Shown here: piece after piece, positions 1-11,455 of the stretch
Layout: each line of letters starts with the position of its first letter
How positions within the stretch are numbered: the stretch's first letter is position 1
Assembly (NCBI GenBank): GCA_018894105.1
Contig: CM032119.1
Location: 16,881,246 to 16,945,245, forward strand
Length of the DNA stretch: 64,000 nt
DNA from: Jacaranda mimosifolia
Lineage: Eukaryota > Streptophyta > Magnoliopsida > Lamiales > Bignoniaceae
Direction of reading: 5' to 3'
Position numbers and translations under genes: made by a program
The notes under the pieces: model-generated
The model's input: only the letters and a program-made list of their open reading frames with translations
Told to the model about the DNA's origin: nothing
Database searches by the model: none

Positions 1-1520
1 CTAATCCAAATAGATCTGTTAAGGGGTTCAAAAATGACATACTCTAGATGTAGTGTATCTAAACTCAAGCTTACAGGGCCAAGAGAAAAGCATTGAATGC
101 TATTTAGGGCAAGGTAGAGGACTAGTATGACCAATTATGGGATTATACAGAGGAGTTGAGACAGAGTAACCTAGGGTCAATAGTGATAATGGACTTGACA
201 AAAGCAAATGATGGCAATGACAGAAGAAAATTCAACAAGGTATATATATGCTTTGATGCTCTGAAGAAGGGCTTTTTGTCAATTTATAGGCCTTTTATAG
301 GAGTGGATGGCTGGCATTTATAGGGTCCTTATGGTGGTATCTTTCTAACTGCAGTTGCAGTAGATTCTAGCAACAACTTATATCCAATAGCGTATGTAGT
401 TGTGTCTGGTGAAACAAAGGAAGCTTAGGAGTAGTTTTTAAAGTTGTTGAAAAAAGATCTCAACATAGTTAAGAGATGGTGCATTCACTTTCATAAGTGA
501 TAAGCAGAAGAGGTCGGTATCAGCATTTGAGAAGGTATTCTCATAGACTGAAAACAGATTTTGTGTTAGACATCTGCATGGCAATATGAAATCAACTCAA
601 TTCAAAGGTTTGGCATATAAGAAAGCTCTTTGGAATGCTGCAAAGGCCACCACACTCCATGATTATAAAATTAGAATGCAAGAGATGGGAGCTTTGAATA
701 AAAAGGCACTTGAATGATTCAATGACAAGAATCCAACTCACTAGAGCACATCACACTTTAGCACATTTCCTAAGTGTGACATGCTCTTAAATAATATATG
801 TGAGAGTTTCAATAGCTTTATTCTTGAAGCACCGGAGAAGCTAATACTGATGATGTTGGAGTGGATTAGAGAGTTTATTATGACAAGATTATCCGAGAAT
901 AGAGATAAAGCTAGGAAGAGGTGGCAGGGGAAAAGAATATGTCCAAATATTAGAAAGATATTTGAGAAGAATTTGGACATGGCTTTAGATTGCCTCCCAA
1001 TCAAATCTGATGATTTGCACTATGAGCTCCATTGCTACGATGGTGCAAGATACATTGTCAATTTGCATACACATTCATATACCTGCAGAAGATGGGACTT
1101 GATAGGCATCCTATGTAACCATGCCACGAGTGCAATATGTAATCAAGGACAAGCTGTAGAGGATTATGTTGATAGAGCCTACATAGTGCATACTTTCTTA
1201 AGAATATATCAGCATACTTCTTTACCTATAAAAAGTCCAAAACTTTAGAAGAAAACAGGTCATATACTACCATTTCCACCCAACTTTAGCATGTGTGTAG
1301 AAAGGCCAAGTAACGCTAGGAGATTGGAGAGTGATGAACCTATGAAAAAGGGAAAGAAAAAGATAATGGGCTAGAGGAAGGCACCACTCAAATGAAAAAG
1401 CAAGGATTCAAAGTTAGGTGCAGCTACTATGGAGTGCAAGGCCATAATCAAAAAGGTTGTGGGAAGAAAAACATGGAGGCTGGGGTTATTAATTCAAGTG
1501 AAAGGCAATAGACATCATAA
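1..1520 (+). pseudogene. MULE transposase remnant, copy 1
   Basis: Decayed Mutator-like (MULE) transposase running in from beyond the left edge. Conceptual reading in shifting frames gives the pre-catalytic segment with AKRKALNAI (about 80-100), then the MULE catalytic core with ALKKGFLSIYRPFIGVDGWHL (first catalytic Asp in VDGWHL, about 260-320) and GGIFLTAVAVDSSNNLYPIA (about 330-390). The longest open piece, 781-1248, holds LILMMLEWIRE and the SWIM zinc finger (C.RRWDLIGILCNHA). A zinc-knuckle-like segment with GCKK-type residues follows at about 1410-1470. Several in-frame stops and frameshifts (for example around 320, 428 and 500) exclude an active enzyme. MULE transposases cut and paste DNA between long TIRs. 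The family call rests on the VDG(W/Y)HL and SWIM motifs and is secure. The gene is related to, but clearly diverged from, the transposase at 7.4-9.8 kb. Confidence 0.85.
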
Positions 1521-1770
1521 TCCACTAGTAGGATAGCACAAACCAAGCTGACTATAAACTTTTATATTGTCTCTATTCATTTTATTATTAGTAAGCTTTT
1601 ATAATTCTAAGTTTTGTATCTCAATGTGCAAGCTAGAAAGAGGACCTCAAACTTGGTAGTAACTCAGTCATCACAGACCAATGTGACAGTAAGGGGTTCA
1701 GTTTTAGTCTTGTTTACACTGTGACATTTCATTTTGTATAATTTTATACTAATTATTTTAAATTTAAATG

Positions 1771-1942
1771 CAGCCTTCAAAAAGAATGAAAGGAGAAGTG
1801 GATCTTAGCAACAATTCAATGTGTCTAAAGTATTTGAGAATGCAATACCAGTAATTGTGCAGGGAGGTCAGACCTTTGTGACATTGAAGAACCTAGGTAT
1901 GGATAAGAAGAAGAGAAGGGGCTACCCAAAAGCTAAATCTTG
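1771..1942 (+). pseudogene. MULE transposase C-terminal tail, copy 1
   Basis: A separate downstream coding remnant reads a Q-G-G-QTFVTLKNLGMDKKK-R segment and then stops at about 1940. The same tail, with GRKQFVTLRNLNSSMDN followed by a lysine run, is present behind the second MULE at 10391-10630. The gap between the SWIM/knuckle region and this tail suggests introns. That the tail belongs to the transposase is inferred from its conserved position in both elements. Confidence 0.5.
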
Positions 1943-2042
1943 AATGAATTATTGAATTTCAGACAATTGTTGGACTTTTTTTGGGTAACTTTGGACTTGA
2001 GTTGAACTTAAATTTGGGAGTTATAGTGGTTGTAGTTAGGTG

Positions 2043-2392
2043 AATTTTGGAGTTGTATCTATTGAAAAATGGATGGTGGAATGGACTTGACTTGCTTTAG
2101 GTTGACTTTTCAATCAAATGTGGTCACTTTGACTTTTTTCCCCTTGTTTGGACATGTTTTGCCTTTGAGTTACTTTGGTGAATTTTGGAGTTGTATCTAT
2201 TGAAAATTGGATTGTGGAATGGACTTGACTTACTTTAGGTTGACTTTTCAATGAAATTTGGTCACTTTGATTTTGTTGTTTGCTTTGTTTGGACATTTTA
2301 TGCTTCTAATGGACTTCACTTGATTTAGGTTGACTTTTCAAGAAATATTAGTCACTTTTACTTTCTTTTAGTTTTGTTTGGACATGTTCTGT
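2043..2392. repeat. Tandem repeat, about 138-bp unit
   Basis: Two full units start with AATTTTGGAGTTGTATCTATTG at 2043 and 2181. A third, shortened unit starts with TGGACTTCACTTGATTTAGG near 2310, lacking about 48 bp of spacing. All units share TAGGTTGACTTTTCAA and TTTGTTTGGACATG. The repeat lies inside MULE copy 1, between the transposase tail and the antisense GRF gene. Confidence 0.8.
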
Positions 2393-2487
2393 TTTATTAT
2401 AAATTTGCCGTTTTTTATACACTAACATAACTCCATTTCTTTCATCATTTTAAAGGCCATTTCAACTTGCCAAGAAAGGGGCACTTC

Positions 2488-2517
2488 TATATATATATAT
2501 ATATACACACACACACA
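2488..2517. repeat. TA/CA microsatellite
   Basis: Compound run of TA followed by CA dinucleotides inside the 3' part of MULE copy 1. Confidence 0.9.
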
Positions 2518-2748
2518 ACCATAACTGTAATAAGCAATTACAGACATTGATCCACCATACATTTCGAAATAAATGGGCCATTCATCCATAACTAAAGAAG
2601 GTCATCACCCATTGCAAAGTTTTTTTTCCATGAAAAAAGAAGGCCCTAACACAAAAACAAAATAAAAAGCACAATAAAAGGCCCTAATATTCCTGATTCC
2701 CAAAACAAAAAATCCCTTAAACCCCTTCATCCATCCAACCAAACATTT

Positions 2749-3081
2749 TCAGAAATTCACTACAACCACCAAAATCACAATGAGGTAGACAACAGCAATA
2801 GCCAACATTCGAACCCTCCAGGTCAACCCCGCAATCACATCATCTTGAGCCCTCAACTAGCCCAACAAACCTAGAATAATTACAGTAGCCCTCGGACATA
2901 TTGGCGGCTCAACCCACATGAAAAATTGTCATCCAGTTCCACCTCATCTATCTCTACTTATTGAGCAAGTACGAAAACGACGCCCCGAGTTGTCATTGGT
3001 CCAGGATATCTTGACCATCGCTATTTTGACACAATAGCATTCTGTCGCAAGGCTAGATGAATCTGTAGAGATTTGAGACAT
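2749..3081 (-). pseudogene. GRF-type zinc finger/transmembrane protein, pseudogene
   Basis: Starting from ATG at 3081 (MSQISTDSSSLATECYC) a 111-codon frame ends with TGA at 2749-2751. The visible GRF zinc finger has C15-x-C17, then KISWTNDNSGRRFRTC (C39), then QFFMWVEPPICPRAT. The end is a hydrophobic run, LAIAVVYLIVILVVVVNF, fitting a C-terminal membrane anchor. In-frame stops occur at codons 46, 51 and 75; codon 51 (TGA) sits where the fourth zinc cysteine is expected. All three look like single-base changes in an otherwise collinear frame, so the copy decayed recently. zf-GRF domains in other proteins bind single-stranded nucleic acid; the function of these small plant forms is unknown to me. 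It lies antisense to the MULE transposase, about 360 bp inside the element's right end. Confidence 0.8.
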
Positions 3082-3441
3082 TGTTGCATGGTTCAGAATT
3101 TATGTATTGTTGTTTAGTCGTGAAAATCTGGCTTTTGGCGTTGATTGAAGATAAAGAAGTAAATGAGGTACGGAGCTTTCTTCCAGGCTTTAACGACGAC
3201 AAAGACAGAGGGTGAGAATTCTGGGTCGTTTCACATGAGCCACACATGTGTTGGTAGCTCCACTTTCAGTTAAGTAACAGGCGTTTACGCTTCACGTGCC
3301 ACTTTCCATTAACTTTTGGACGGCCCATTGGGCAGTGTCCCAAAAGTGTTGAAATTTGTAATCTTTGATCCTACATGTGCAAACTATGGTACTAAAAGTG
3401 CAACATGCCCTATCCAATGGGACCAAAAGTGCAATTTTTCC

Positions 3442-5152
3442 AAATATTTTTAAGTAATCATATTATTTGTTTGTATTCTGACATTTATTATACTAAAAAT
3501 TGAAATGCATGTAAAATATACATATGATTTGCATAATTATGAAGATTGCAATCATATAAAATAAAATTTTCATAGTTCAATAACAAATTTAAAAAAAAAA
3601 AAGCAAATTCAAAATTCACTAAACTATTGATCTTACCTTATGATAAGAGAAGTTTTAATAGATGGTAGTTATTTGAACATGTAAATTTTATTGAATATAT
3701 CGAATAAAATAAAAGGGCAAATTTGGTATATTTAAAATTTGATATCACAACTTCCAATTTAGAAAGAAAATATGCTTTTTTGAAAAAAAAAATAATATCA
3801 TAGATACAAGAGATAAAATTTCTCACTCAAACAATTTATGCCTTGTTTATATGATAAATGACCAAGTAAATTTATAAATAATTGGATACATACACAATAG
3901 TCGTGGGTTTAGTCCACCACAGTCCTTTTCGAGCCAGATAATTTCCTTCTTTCAATTGTTTCTGGTTCTCATAAAATCAAGTCCTATTATTCACATGCTC
4001 ATATCTTAACGAAACATTGGAACTCTCAAACCGCCTACAGCGAGAGCTCACGTGCCTTTTGTTATAACAAAGCTTTCGTAAAAATAGCCAAGGAAGAAGG
4101 AGGACCCTATAAGAACGTTTCAAAGAAATGAAATGTCAAAATGCTGCCAGGTATCAAGTAGAGCAAATTAGGTGCCATAAGCACTTGCAATTTGCAAGGA
4201 CATAACATCATGAAATAGAATAATAATATCATGATTTATAATCCAATAACTTATAACCTTATTAAGAGGTATCGAATTAGTAATATATTGCTCTTAATTA
4301 TTTTTAATTATTAAGTCAACAAAATATGAAATCAACAAAGCTTTCTCTGACAAGTTATATAATTCATAAAGGAAGCTTGTCTAAAAGAGCATACCCTTTC
4401 TCTATGCTCCTTTACATGCCTCTATGTTCTAAATAGATATGTTCTATCACCATAAAAAAAAATTATAAGGAAAAAAAAAAAGAAAGAAAAAAATTGATGA
4501 TGAAATTTCTCAGATCTTGACTGCAACCAAGACCTCAATTCTATGAGCATATTTATTAACACCATAATAGTTCAGTTAGCCAGACTTCAACTTTAAATTA
4601 TTGCAGTGGGAACACATATAACATATTGCCTTCAATGCATTATGCAACATTAATTCTGCCTCACATAAATAAGTTAATAATATTCTCATCCTATGATTCA
4701 GTAAATGAGAGCCCAACCAACTCACCTTAATCCATAAATCAATCATAGTTAAATAAGAAACTCAAATAATTGGGTGATCGTGATCTGGTATTTGGGACTA
4801 ATTAAGAACATGAAATCACGGCAGAGCATAAGTGCACAAATCTTTCAATCCTCCAAGGAACAATGGATTTAAAATCAAATACTATCTGTCTAATAGATTT
4901 GATTTGCATAATTGCATTACTTATTCGATAAACTGAATGTCCGACTCACCCTTTTGGACCAGATTCCAAAATAAAATCGTCCATATTTCTCTCTTTATGT
5001 TGTTCCTTGGTATAAAGCCTGCAATTAGTAGAATTCGTCCCAGATAGATAAAAACTATATAGGCATGAGACAAGCAACATTTGATCTTTTTTATATGAAC
5101 TTTCTTTCTTGATAATCTCTATTATTTGGTTTGAGAACCACCCTTTTTCACT
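3442..5152. other. Intergenic, no gene recognised
   Basis: AT-rich sequence with poly-A runs near 3590 and 4440-4490. A short open frame at 3638-3826 (minus) has no recognisable domain. Nothing here supports a gene. Confidence 0.6.
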
Positions 5153-5594
5153 GGGAAAAATACAATTTTAGTCCCTCAATTATTGCCTATTTTGATTTTA
5201 GTTCATTCTGATATGGAATTAGTACATTTGATCTATTATGTATTGAATTTTTGCACATTAAGTCCAATTTTTCACATATTTGATCATTTGGGCTCAAAAA
5301 TTTTCAATTGAGCCCATTTAATGCCCAACCAGCATCAATTGGGCTCCAAAATTAGGAGTTTTGTGCCATTTGTCACACTAGCACACGTTACTGCCACATT
5401 GTAACGCCACGTCCTTGCACTCGCCCATGTGTACTGCCAGTCTGCCACAACATTATCAATAATAAAATTTCTAAAACTCATAAAAAAATATATTAAAGAA
5501 TATTATTGTTCACATATTTATTGACATATATAAACATATAATATATATACATAATAATAATATATTATTATATATACATATATATACACAAGGA

Positions 5595-5940
5595 CATCTT
5601 CCCCACCCACCCATCCCCTTCATGACCCGCCGCGGGATCTCGCAGTTGCCATAGCAGCAGCAGCCGTGGCCATTGCTGCCACGGCCGCTGCCGCGCGTTG
5701 CTGCCATGATAGCGACTGCCCATATTTGCTGGCGGGAGGGGGGAGCGCGGAGGCAGAGGAAAGAAATGTGTGTCTAAGAAAGGGGTTTTGTGGAGCGGGA
5801 GATGGTGGTGATGGTGAAGGTGAAGGTATCATGGCAGCAGCTGCTGCTCACTGCTCATGGCAGCAGCTGCCCACAGTTGCGGGGAGGGGGGGTGGGATGG
5901 AACTAGGGTCGGGGTGGTTTGGATGGGATGTGGAAGATTA
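5595..5940. other. GC-rich island inside the MULE
   Basis: About 340 bp with a sharp rise in G+C between strongly AT-rich flanks. It contains repeated GCAGCAGC/GCTGC motifs (the word CATGGCAGCAGCTGC recurs at about 5830 and 5857) and is open on both strands as Ala/Gly-rich low-complexity peptides. It could be a captured host fragment or a native part of the element. No protein domain is recognisable. Confidence 0.55.
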
Positions 5941-5944
5941 TAAG

Positions 5945-6820
5945 TATTAAATACATTAATATTATAAAATTTAATTATTTCAATAAATTATTTATATATA
6001 GTATTACTAAATAAATTATTAAATTATTTTTAAATAATATTTCTTATTTAATATTATTAAATATATTACCTTATTTCTTTTAAATTATTTATTTTATTTT
6101 TAATTACTAAAGAATTAATTTAAATTTATTTAAATTATTTTACCGATATCTTTTTTTTAAATATTGAATATGTAGTTCAATTAATAAATATACTTAGTTT
6201 TTGATATTATAAATAAAATTACTTATTTAAATAAATTATTTTAGATATGTTTACTGTTTGATAATATCGAGTATGTGACAATATTTTAGATTTTTATTAT
6301 TTTTAATTATTTATTATTTTATTATTATATTAATAAGATATTTATTGAATTTTAATAAATTATTTTAGACATGTTTAATATTTTAATATTATTAAATATA
6401 ACTAAAAAATTATTAAAGCCATATTGTTTATATTAAATTTAATTATTTAAATAAACTATTTTCAATAACATTTATTGCTTAATATTATTAAATATGCAAT
6501 ATTATTTTAATTTTTATTTTAAATTGATTATTTATTTTATTTTTAATTAATAAATAACTCACTTAAATTTGTGTAAAATTTTTTAGATAAGATTAATAAT
6601 TGAGAATTGTGAAATATGAAATTTAATTAATAAATAAATTTAGAAATTAATATTATTAATAAATTTAATTTTTAGATAAATTATTTTAAATATGTAATAA
6701 TATTGATTAAATTATTTTTGAATGTTTACTATTTAATATTATTGAATAGGTGACATTATTTTAAACTCTTATTATTTTTAATTTATTTATTATTTTAGTT
6801 TTAATTAATAAAAGATATAC
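5945..6820. repeat. Extreme AT-rich block
   Basis: Almost only A and T, built from recurring ATTATTTTAAAT, TTAATATTATTAAATAT and TTTAATTATTT words. This looks like a degenerate tandem array of roughly 130-250 bp units. No ORF of substance. Confidence 0.6.
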
Positions 6821-7427
6821 GGCATCATGCATGGAAGTTGACTGGGCTTGGATGATAAATGGCAAAAAAAAAACCAAATTTAAAGCCCAATTGATGCTGA
6901 CTGGTCATTGAATGGGCTCAATTGAAAATTTTTTAGCCCGAAGGACCAAATGTTCAAAAAATTGAACTTAATGTGAGAAAATTCAATGTATAATGGATCA
7001 AATGTACTAACCCCATATTAGAATGGACTAAAATCAAAATACACAATAGTTAAGGGACTAATTTGCATTTTCCCCTTTTTCCCTCTTTGGCTCAATCAAT
7101 CGAGTTGTTAACATTGTTCACAACTGGTGATAGTACCTACGATGTGCTGATAATTGTGACATCCCTAAAAGAAAAAGATACAATACTTTCTATATATAGG
7201 TTAAGCTCTTTTCTACGCTTCAATTGGACATTCTACGAAAAATGAAGCAAAAGGAAAAATAATAGTAGGAAGGAAATATCTAGTTGTTTGGTTTGATTGC
7301 ATTGACAAATGTTAGAATCTCTTATGAAATCAGGAAAGTTTAGATATCCCAAGCAAAAAAACTTATGAATTCTGGGAAAGTCAAAAAACTCGTGAATCTC
7401 CCTCACAATCCCAAAATGATAACTCTA

Positions 7428-7600
7428 AAAATGAATCCTCTCAAAATAAATCCTCTGAAAATGAATCCTCTCACAATAAAGCCTCTTAGAATGAATCCTC
7501 TTCAAATGCATCCTCTGAAAATCATTCCTCTCAGAATAAAGCCTCTCAGAATGAATCCTCTGTAAATGCATCCTCTGAAAATGAATCCTCTCAGAGTGAT
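7428..7600 (+). repeat. 12/24-bp Ser/Asn-coding repeat
   Basis: About fourteen imperfect 12-bp words of the type AATGAATCCTCT, AATAAATCCTCT and AATGCATCCTCT, separated by GAAA or CAAA codons. In the transposase frame they read NESSQNKSSE-type peptide. They form the low-complexity N-terminal part of MULE copy 2. Confidence 0.8.
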
Positions 7601-9571
7601 ACTTATGTGACTGACCTACATTCTCCACATTTACATACTCAAACTGATGAAGCATTGAGGAGTTTCTTTGATAATTTGGGCATGGATGAGGACAATGTAG
7701 ATCTAGATAGGCAAGAGTTTGATAAGTTAGATGATAACTTAGATGATGAGATAGAGGACTCAGAGTATAAAAGTGAGGATGAGAGTGGGAATTTGAGTAT
7801 GGATGATGTTATCTTTGAAGAAAATGTAGATGCAAATGTTGAATAGGTAGGAGATATAGGTGAGAGGATGAATGGAAGTAGGGAGGATGATGGGAGAAGT
7901 GATGAAGACAGTGAATCTGAGGATGGCATTGCTTGGGACAGTGAGGTAGAGATAGATGAATTAGGTTCTGATGGAGAGCAAGCAAAACCCTCAACGCCAG
8001 TCTTTAATTCCAAAAGCCCCTTTTCACCTAGATAGGCAATAGAGATGAAATTTAAAGACAAGAAAGAATTTAGGAAGGCAATATTGAAGCTATTCAAAGT
8101 ATAAGGAATTTAAAAATTAAGAAGAATGATAAAAACAAAGTTTATGCCCAATGTGATGAAAAGGGTTGTGAATAGAAGATTTATTCTTTGAGGTTAAAAG
8201 ATGAATCAACTTTCCAGATTCTAACATATAACCCTAACCACAAGTGCAAGTCAATAGTTGATGTGGGTAATGTTAAATCTAGCTAATTGGCTGAGAGATT
8301 TGTGAACAAATTGAAGACGGTCACTAAGAGATCAACTGAAGGGCTTTGGCTTGAAATGATGGAGGAGGTTAGAGTTGGAGTTTCTTGGGACCAGGTCTAC
8401 ATGGCTAAGAGAAAGCATTAAAAATGATTGAGGGTGACTATGATTTGCAACTTACAAAACTATAGGACTATGCAGCAGAAATAAGGAGAATTAATCCAAG
8501 GTCCACAATTATTTTAGGGATGGAGGACAGCTCAAGTTGCAGTACATTTTCTCATTTTTATTGTTGCTTTGGGGCATTAAAGAAGGGGTTCATGGCTGGA
8601 TGCAAACCTATTATAGAGGTAGATGGCTATCATTTAAGTGGACCACATAAAGGTGTGTTTTTTACAGCTATTGGGATTGACCCCAACAATAAACCTAAGT
8701 GACACATAGATTTGGTTCTTAACTCTTTTAAAACAAGATTAAACATAGTCAGGCCACATGAATTTACTTTCATGCCTGACAAACAAAAGAGTTTGATTCA
8801 AGCTTTTGCAAATGTATTTCCAGCCATAGAACATAGATTCTATGTCGGGAATTTATGGAAGAATTTTTACAATGTTGGATTTATAGGTTTATAGTTTAAG
8901 GATGCTTTGTTTAAGGCTGCAAATAGCACAACTGTGGGGCAGTCAAGCAAGCCATGAAAGAAATGGTTGAACTTGATCAGTCTGTTGTTGAATGGCTAAG
9001 TGATAAGCTTCCATCACAATGGAGCAAGTCACACTTTACACCAATACCAAAGTATGATATGATTTTGAACAACTTCTATGAGTCTTACAACAGTGTAACA
9101 CTTTATGCAAGAGAAAAGCTAATTTTAACCATGCTTGAATGGATTAGAGAGTGCTTGATGTCATGGTTGCAAAAGAATAAAGATAAGGCTACAAAAAATT
9201 TGAAAGGAGACATTTGCCCTACTGTGCTGGAGATAATTAAACAGCACACCAAAAAATTGGCAGACTGTATTCCTAGAAAATCAAATTGAATGATACCCAT
9301 TACCAAATCACACATATCTATGGGGGCCAATTCTGTGTAGACTTGAAGTTGAGGAGTTGTAACTATAAGAGGTGGGAGCTTACAGGAATCCCATGTTTGC
9401 ATGCATGTAGTGCAATATGCAACAAGAGGAAAGATCCACTGCATTATGTAGATCCATCTTACATTGTTGAATGTTATAAAAATGTATATAAACCAACAAT
9501 TTTGGGAATTAATGGCCAAGATCTATGGGTTGAAACACCTTTTATTCTTCCTTTGCCACCAAACTTTGGCG

Positions 9572-9591
9572 AGAGAGAGAGAGAGAGAGGC
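9572..9591. repeat. GA microsatellite
   Basis: Short (GA)n run within the C-terminal coding part of MULE copy 2. It reads RERERE in frame and may have expanded since insertion. Confidence 0.85.
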
Positions 9592-10390
9592 CTGTTAGAG
9601 CTAGAAGAAGAGATAAAGATGAGGACATTGGGAAAGGGAAAAAAAGAAGTAGAGAGAGATCGAAAGATGAGGGGACAATGAAAGTAAGAAAGAGGCTGAC
9701 CACTGTCAGGTGTGGTCACTGTAAAAGTGAAGGCCACAACTCCAAAACATACCCTGTTAGAGAATAAGCAAGCTCAGCATCTACCAGACAAGTATTCAAA
9801 CATGTTTAAACATTGAAATGTTTTCAATTTATTGATTTTATAATTATACTTGTATTTTCAATGATATTCTTGCATTATTGTTACAGCTTAGGAGGAGGAA
9901 ACATGCTAGAAGTAGAAGCGATTCAGGTCTAGATATGGAAGAGGCTGAGGTTCTTATTTTTGTTATTTCTGTTATTTGTGAAAAATTGTAGTTTATATTA
10001 TGAACCATTAAATGATTCTACTATCTATGGCTTTTACAGGAGGTGCAAGACAAGATGAGGGACATTAATGCAATGAATTAAGGCGCTCAACCAGCAAGAT
10101 CAGCTAGGAAAACTACAAATGTTGTATTTGCAATTCTCAGTTTTTGGCTATTTCACAAATTTAGAGCTTGACTTGCCTGTTTAAGTATATGGTTTTAATT
10201 TGATGCAATTCACAAGTTAGGTAAAATGCTAATGAAGTTCGGTCTAGTAGCGATTCATTTGAGTTATGTTTACTGGCAGCGAATGCAATGAAAAGGTTTG
10301 AGGTACAAATATTTTTGTTACTGTTGTGTACCTTTACTTATCAATATGGTTTTAGTCCTAACACACCATTTATGGGTGAATTGACAGGAT

Positions 10391-10630
10391 ATGATAAAAG
10401 CAACTCAATCTAAGAGTAACAATGCTCAGAAAAATAACAAAAAGAAATGTATGTATCAACAATTGCAACTATCACAAAATGATGGCAGCCAGCCAACTCA
10501 AGCAATTTTAATCCAAGCATCCATAGCAGGAAGGAAGCAATTTGTTACATTGAGAAACTTGAACAGTTCTATGGATAACCTCAATGGGAAGAAGAAGAAG
10601 AAGAGGACTACAAAGAAGAAGACAAACTGA
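10391..10630 (+). pseudogene. MULE transposase C-terminal exon, copy 2
   Basis: Open frame of 79 codons from an internal Met. It contains GRKQFVTLRNLNSSMDN and ends in a Lys-rich tail (NGKKKKKRTTKKKTN) like a nuclear-localisation signal. The same VTL-NL tail follows MULE copy 1 at about 1870-1940, so it is a conserved last exon. AG-like acceptor sequence (TTGACAG) lies directly upstream at about 10380-10388. The basic tail would suit nuclear import of a DNA-binding transposase. Confidence 0.55.
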
Positions 10631-11041
10631 AGAAGAAAAGTCAATTTTTTATCTATGTAAAGGAAGCAATTTTTTATACTGTAGTGATGACAAGTTGGAG
10701 CTTTATTGGCAACTTCACTCAACTTTTTGATCTTTGTGAATGAAACAATGTTAAACTTGCTTTTGACAAAACAATGTATTCATAGTCAGGCTTTCTCTGT
10801 GATGTGAATGAAAAATGTTAAACTTGTTTTTGACAAAACAATGTATTTATAGTCAAGCTTTTTTTTGTGATTAATAGATAAATTGGCTACTTTGTTTTGT
10901 ACATATTGTGATTGATTGAATTGGTTTTCTCTTGGTTTGGTAGTAGTTTGCATAGGATTGTAAGATTAATGTTTGTTTGCTTTAGTTTGTATAACTTCAT
11001 TCCTTAAGTAGCTAAAGTGGGATCCAAAGTAAGTCTTCTTT

Positions 11042-11049
<8 letters not shown>

Positions 11050-11075
<26 letters not shown>
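11050..11075. repeat. AT microsatellite
   Basis: Uninterrupted (TA)n run downstream of the MULE copy 2 coding region. Confidence 0.9.
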
Positions 11076-11455
11076 GGTATCTGTTCATTTACCCAAATCT
11101 TCAATTTTTTCTTTTGTTCTTTACTTCCTATCTTGTAAAACTTTAGTTTTATCATTTAGCCAAAAAACAATTCAGGTTTTCCTTTGGACAAATTTCTCAA
11201 TCCAAGTAAAAGAGGTTCTAAATCAGCTAAAAAAAATACATTTTCATTGAAGTGCAAATATCTTACATTCACATTTAAATCAAAATCTCCAACAGCAAAA
11301 GGCCAAAAGATTAGCTTACGTTACTAAAATCTATTGCAACAACCAAGATGAAAACCTACAAAAGACAACATACACACCATGTCTTTTTTACTACAGATCC
11401 TTACACATCCCTACGCATCCCATACGCTTTCTTCATATCTAAAATCAAAGCCAAA

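Larger units (their letters stand above)
1..3441 (+). mobile_element. MULE element, copy 1 (left end outside window)
   Basis: The right terminus is probably at 3441, where the sequence ends AAAAGTGCAATTTTTCC. This is the TGCAATTTTTCC-type end shared with the other two MULEs here. The body holds the transposase remnant, its tail, a tandem repeat and an antisense GRF zinc-finger pseudogene. The left TIR and TSD are out of view, so the exact span is unproven. Confidence 0.6.
5153..7075. mobile_element. Non-autonomous MULE with long TIRs and 9-bp TSD
   Basis: The left end begins GGGAAAAATACAATTTTAG and the right end, reverse-complemented, begins GGGGAAAATGCAAATTAG. The similarity continues inward for about 200 bp through the ATTGAGCCC/GGGCTCAAT region (5153-5360 against about 6865-7075). 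The flanks are TTTTTCACT (5144-5152) and TTTTTCCCT (7076-7084), an 8/9 match fitting the 9-bp MULE TSD. No transposase is present. The interior is a GC-rich island (about 5600-5935) followed by about 880 bp of extremely AT-rich DNA. Long TIRs plus a 9-bp TSD are the standard MULE hallmarks. Confidence 0.85.
7365..9740 (+). pseudogene. MULE transposase, copy 2 (frameshifted)
   Basis: Near-complete MuDR-type transposase broken by frameshifts and stops. In order: a Ser/Asn-rich repeat (7428-7600), an acidic stretch rich in Asp/Glu (7607-7960), the MuDR-type N-terminal zinc region with CDEKGCEWKIYSLRLKDE (about 8150-8200), and a helical region with VYMAKRKAL. The catalytic core starts with FGALKKGFMAGCKPIIEVDGYHLSG (8570-8640) and GVFFTAIGIDPNN. 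Then come a KSLIQAFANVFPAIEHRFYV segment (8780-8850), LILTMLEWIRECLMSWLQKN (9118-9180), a SWIM finger CNYKRWELTGIPCLHACSAIC (9358-9420) and a zinc knuckle CGHCKSEGHNSKTYP (9708-9755) whose last Cys is Tyr. Stops at 7844, 8036, 8701, 8893 and 9287 and shifts near 8100 and 8940 make it inactive. Confidence 0.9.

Noticed and set aside
5510..5950. Ala/Gly-rich ORFs on both strands in the GC island
   Set aside because: Low-complexity GCN repeats keep several frames open at once; no domain and no splice context.
7076..7365. Search for the left TIR of MULE copy 2
   Set aside because: No GGGAAAAATGCA-type start was found; the 5153 terminus pairs with 7075 and has its own TSD, so it does not belong to MULE copy 2.
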